A DNA stretch of 64,000 bases from CAIPAT01 sp041665605 (GTDB lineage: Bacteria > Verrucomicrobiota > Lentisphaeria > Victivallales > Victivallaceae). Shown here piece after piece: positions 61,686 to 64,000 of the stretch (positions are counted from its first letter, which is position 1; each line of letters opens with the position of its first letter). The position numbers and the translations under genes were made by a program. Below the pieces are notes generated by a model that saw only the letters and a list, made by a program, of their open reading frames with translations, had not been told where the DNA came from and made no database searches. The DNA lies in NCBI GenBank assembly GCA_041665605.1, contig JBAYIO010000011.1, positions 1 to 64,000 of the forward strand, in the 5' to 3' direction.

Positions 61686-62078
61686 CTATCTTTTACGGCT
61701 GCACCTGCTGCATTTGCCGTTTAGCTCCAGCCTGTAACCTTCAAACTGCATTGATTCAATCATTTCACTCAGCTTGCGGTCCAGTTCAGTCATTTCCTCA
61801 TCAGGTATATCTTCCACGCAATCGCATTTTGTGCACCGTATATGATAATGCCTGTTTGCCTGTCCGTCAAATCGTTTTTGTTTACCGGCGATTTCCAGCT
61901 TCTGGATAGTGCCGGCCGCCGAGAGCTGATCAAGGTTGCGATAAACTGTTCCAAGACTGATTTGAGGCAGTCTTTCCCTGACAATGACATACAATTCATC
62001 CGCTGTAGGATGGGTCTTGAGTTTATTCAGCTCCTCAAGAATCACTCTTCGCTGAATTGTATTGCTTAATTTAATAAT
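61686..62078 (-). CDS. Fur-family regulator, PerR-like, with probable ATT start
   Basis: Metal-dependent repressor sensing peroxide or iron. The first standard start, GTG at 62045, gives 119 residues beginning MILEELNKLKTHPTADELY. It removes the first helix that Fur proteins have before this point. Upstream codons continue the match (KLSNTIQRRV), with AAAGG five bases before an ATT at 62078, giving about 130 residues. Structural zinc ligands CTKC and CSRC, and regulatory-site residues around FDGQANRHYHIRC, are present. It heads the rbr-dfx-ftn-flavodiiron-rubredoxin series, so peroxide sensing (PerR) fits better than iron sensing. Confidence 0.85.
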   Translation of the reverse strand: MIKLSNTIQRRVILEELNKLKTHPTADELYVIVRERLPQISLGTVYRNLDQLSAAGTIQKLEIAGKQKRFDGQANRHYHIRCTKCDCVEDIPDEEMTELDRKLSEMIESMQFEGYRLELNGKCSRCSRKR

Positions 62079-62096
62079 CAGAACCTTTACTTTTGA

Positions 62097-62141
62097 TAAT
62101 AGTTACTATTTTTATAATACTACTCAAAATAGTTCATGCAA
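62097..62141 (-). promoter_or_regulatory. Promoter and PerR/Fur-type operator of the oxygen-defence operon
   Basis: Minus strand -35 TTGCAT (62141-62136), 16-base spacer, -10 TATTAT (62119-62114). Just downstream, AATAGT-T-ACTATT (62098-62110) is a perfect 6-1-6 palindrome close to the 7-1-7 architecture of Fur/PerR boxes. It covers the expected transcription start, so binding would block initiation and autoregulate the operon. Confidence 0.6.
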
Positions 62142-62280
62142 CTGTTTTAATTAAAAATAAATGCTTTTATTTTTATATATAGCTGTGGATGCTGTCCAGC
62201 TATGAAGATTTTCGAATAGAACTTACCGGCAGCGCAGAATCCAATCATTCAGTAAAAAATGAATAAGCCGCATTCTGCCG

Positions 62281-62306
62281 TGGCGGTGAAAAAGAATACA
62301 CCGCTA
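62281..62306 (-). terminator. Hairpin after the first CBS gene
   Basis: TGGCGGTG (62281-62288) pairs with CACCGCTA (62299-62306) with one G-T pair, ten-base loop. It lies 20 bases after the CBS gene stop on the minus strand. No U-run follows, so its terminator activity is uncertain. The rest of 62142-62326 shows nothing recognisable. Confidence 0.35.
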
Positions 62307-62326
62307 CCGCTTAAAACCATGTAAAA

Positions 62327-62794
62327 TCAAAAGTTGACGTCGCGGCGGGTTGCTCCAAACATGTCATTGATATGGCTCATGGCTATTTCCTGCTCCATGT
62401 CAACGCAGTACATCAGGTCGCGGATCGATATCAGCGCGATAATTTTTCCATGTTCTTCGAGGGGAATATGGCGGATATGATTTTCGCGCATCTTCCTTAC
62501 AGTCGATTTGACATCGTCAAGAATGTTGGCAATAATCATATTTTTGTGCATGATCTGATTTACCGGAAAATTGCTTATATCAATCTTTTCCGCACAGCAT
62601 TTGATAATATCCTTTTCAGAGATGATACCGGCGAAAGCTCCATGTTCCGGAACTTCTTTTTCAACCAGAGCAGCGCCGATATTTTCTTTTACGAACAGTT
62701 TAGCGGTCTCGGTGATTGTCGCATTATAATTGACAGTATGCATTGGCGCAACTTTGCGGTTCAGCCTTTCTGCGAGAACTTTTATCATTTTCAT
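62327..62794 (-). CDS. Two-CBS-domain protein (copy 1)
   Basis: The product has 155 residues made of a CBS pair: first unit about 17-70 (NYNATITETAKLFVKENIGAALV, FAGIISEKDIIKC), second about 80-135 (DDVKSTVRKMRENHIRHIPL, GKIIALISIRDLMYC). CBS pairs bind adenosyl ligands and regulate partners. It is a close paralogue of the protein at 63045-63512, with a shared C-terminal HINDMFGATR/NINDMFGAHR and N-terminal KVLAE. GGAGGG precedes the ATG. The partner is unknown. Confidence 0.88.
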   Translation of the reverse strand: MKMIKVLAERLNRKVAPMHTVNYNATITETAKLFVKENIGAALVEKEVPEHGAFAGIISEKDIIKCCAEKIDISNFPVNQIMHKNMIIANILDDVKSTVRKMRENHIRHIPLEEHGKIIALISIRDLMYCVDMEQEIAMSHINDMFGATRRDVNF

Positions 62795-62814
62795 ATTGCC
62801 ATCCCTCCCGATTT

Positions 62815-63027
62815 TTATTTTGCAGTTATTAATCCAGACAGAGTTTTAAAGTTGGAATCAGAACATGCCTTCAGTCGTTTTTTATTGCCAATCCCCCTGA
62901 AAACGGTTAAGCCGTTGATAACAAAATCCGGACGCCGCAGCGGCCATTGCCTTGTTATTAAGCAAAATAACACACCAGCGTATTTTTGCAATTCATTTTT
63001 TACCGGTTTCCACGCAAAAATAATCAT
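62815..63027 (-). CDS. Possible small basic protein between the CBS genes
   Basis: The product would have 70 residues, basic, starting MIIFAWKPVKNELQKYAG; no family is recognised. A strong AAGGAGG site follows the stop codon of the upstream CBS gene immediately and lies 12 bases before this ATG, longer than ideal. The frame then ends 20 bases before the next CBS gene. The ribosome site is the main support, and the frame could be fortuitous. Confidence 0.35.
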   Translation of the reverse strand: MIIFAWKPVKNELQKYAGVLFCLITRQWPLRRPDFVINGLTVFRGIGNKKRLKACSDSNFKTLSGLITAK

Positions 63028-63044
63028 GTTATTGGTATGCCTCC

Positions 63045-63512
63045 TTAAAAATTGGTGTCGCTGCGGTGTGCTCCAAACATGTCGTTAATATTACTCAGAG
63101 TCTTATCCTGCTCCATATCAATGCAGTGCATGAGGTCGCGAATCGAGATCAGCGCGATGATTTTGCCGTTCTCTTTCAGTGGAATATGCCGGACGTGATG
63201 TTCGCGCATTCTTCTGACGGTCAAACTTACATCGTCATGAATATCCGCGGTAATCATTTCCCGCGTCATAATATGGGAGGTCAAAACATTATCCAGGTTA
63301 CCGGTTTCGGCAATGCATTTAATGATATCTTTTGCGGTTATAATGCCATCGAAAAAACCAGGTTCGGGAGTTTCCTTCTCCACCATTGCAGCGCCAATAT
63401 TCTCTCTTTGAAAATATTGCGCGGCATCCCTGATCGTAGCACACTGGCAGATGCTGTATAACGGCGGATGATTGCGGCTGATTTTTTCTGCGAGAACCTT
63501 ACTCATTTTCAT
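63045..63512 (-). CDS. Two-CBS-domain protein (copy 2)
   Basis: The product has 155 residues with two CBS units (about 17-70 and 80-135): ATIRDAAQYFQRENIGAAMV, FDGIITAKDIIKC, DDVSLTVRRMREHHVRHIPL and GKIIALISIRDLMHC. It is identical in length to copy 1 and similar throughout, so the pair arose by duplication. GGAGAGG precedes the ATG. A -10-like TATAAT lies near 63595 on the minus strand without a clear -35. The 63513-63710 gap is otherwise featureless. Confidence 0.88.
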   Translation of the reverse strand: MKMSKVLAEKISRNHPPLYSICQCATIRDAAQYFQRENIGAAMVEKETPEPGFFDGIITAKDIIKCIAETGNLDNVLTSHIMTREMITADIHDDVSLTVRRMREHHVRHIPLKENGKIIALISIRDLMHCIDMEQDKTLSNINDMFGAHRSDTNF

Positions 63513-63710
63513 AGATTAACCTCTCCTGTTTATTCTATAGCAAGCGCCTCATCTTAAAACTGGACGGGCGGAATTGTCATATACTGATTATATTATACAC
63601 CTGTTTGCGGCAGTTATCTAGAAATGATCAGGTAAATAATTCAGGATATATGTCACGGTAAACAGGTGGAAGCAATATTTTTCAGATGAAATATCTATGG
63701 TCTGGAGGAA

Positions 63711-64000
63711 TTACTGAGAGTCTTTTTTGATCTTATCGAGGTCTTCCTGGGCGAATTCTACAACTTTTTCGAATTTAGGAATGTTTTTTTGATCAACATC
63801 CATCAGAGTCTGGTGAGCTTCAACCACGGTTTCGGCAGTTGTCAAACGGTCTTTGTCCGATTCGCTTTGCTGCCAGTCGGCATTCTCCAGAACATCTTGT
63901 CGCTCAATGAACAGAAAGAGTTTCTCAAGACCAAGGCCAATCAGCAGATGGCGGTTATTGGCGTCGGCATTGATGATTTCGACTGTTCCGCAGACTTTGC
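63711..64000 (-). CDS. C-terminal part of a STAS-like protein (partial)
   Basis: The frame is open from the window edge to a TAA at 63711, giving 95 residues. The visible start VCGTVEIINADANNRHLLIG followed by LGLEKLFLF fits the last strand and helix of a STAS (anti-sigma antagonist-type) domain. A charged helical tail of about 60 residues with AQEDLDKIKKDSQ at the end follows. The N-terminus and start lie beyond 64000. The assignment is moderate because only the domain end is seen. Confidence 0.55.
   Translation of the reverse strand, partial: KVCGTVEIINADANNRHLLIGLGLEKLFLFIERQDVLENADWQQSESDKDRLTTAETVVEAHQTLMDVDQKNIPKFEKVVEFAQEDLDKIKKDSQ

Overview
The window reads as a moderately GC, Gram-negative chromosome segment, most likely from an anaerobic member of the Lentisphaerota (Verrucomicrobiota group). 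The inference rests on: a prepilin-like secreted protein of the kind abundant in that phylum, next to TIM-barrel glycosidase-like proteins; several AraC regulators beside sugar genes; an exosortase locus; outer-membrane lipid-transport (Mla) genes; and an anaerobe-type oxygen-defence cluster (rubredoxin, flavodiiron protein, ferritin, desulfoferrodoxin, rubrerythrin, PerR-like regulator). No rRNA, tRNA, cas gene or intact insertion sequence was seen.

Layout. 1-3.3 kb: a gene tail, an IS3-type remnant, then rpsO and pnp. 3.4-6.1 kb: a membrane-protein cassette between two near-identical terminators, lexA, and three small envelope genes. 6.2-11.9 kb: an AraC regulator divergent from a prepilin/GH99-like/secreted-protein operon and a GHL10-like gene. 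12-17.2 kb: fmdB-rsmA-glycosyltransferase, a Nudix hydrolase, an ECF sigma/anti-sigma/periplasmic-protein operon and a YhcH protein. 17.2-24.5 kb: a Ste24-like protease, then a compact exosortase operon (substrate, TPR protein, exosortase, EpsI-like fusion). 25.9-32.7 kb: an MlaA lipoprotein fused to an alpha/beta hydrolase, an RRM protein with a long leader, and an mlaD/F/E plus auxiliary lipoprotein operon. 32.8-33.4 kb: a non-coding cluster of degenerate direct repeats. 33.7-38.3 kb: a secreted nuclease-like protein and an IclR-SDR-FAD oxidoreductase operon. 38.4-42.3 kb: xylA-xylB with a divergent AraC regulator. 42.3-46.6 kb: CvfB, an anion permease, and a URO-D family protein divergent from another AraC regulator. 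46.6-56.3 kb: three multidomain histidine kinases, an aldo/keto reductase, an M42 peptidase and a deoxyribosyltransferase-like protein. 56.7-58.2 kb: an EamA half-transporter and a secreted protein. 58.5-62.1 kb: the oxygen-defence operon. 62.3-64 kb: two paralogous CBS proteins and the tail of a STAS-like protein.

The strongest candidate for an under-described system is the exosortase operon at 18.68-24.53 kb. One promoter appears to drive a single DUF4114 protein with a variant PEP-CTERM-like tail (PAPS, membrane helix, one Arg), a very large TPR protein with recently amplified repeats, a catalytically complete exosortase, and a protein joining a non-catalytic exosortase-like membrane domain to an EpsI-like domain. 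Second are the MlaA-hydrolase fusion and the repeat cluster at 32.8-33.4 kb.
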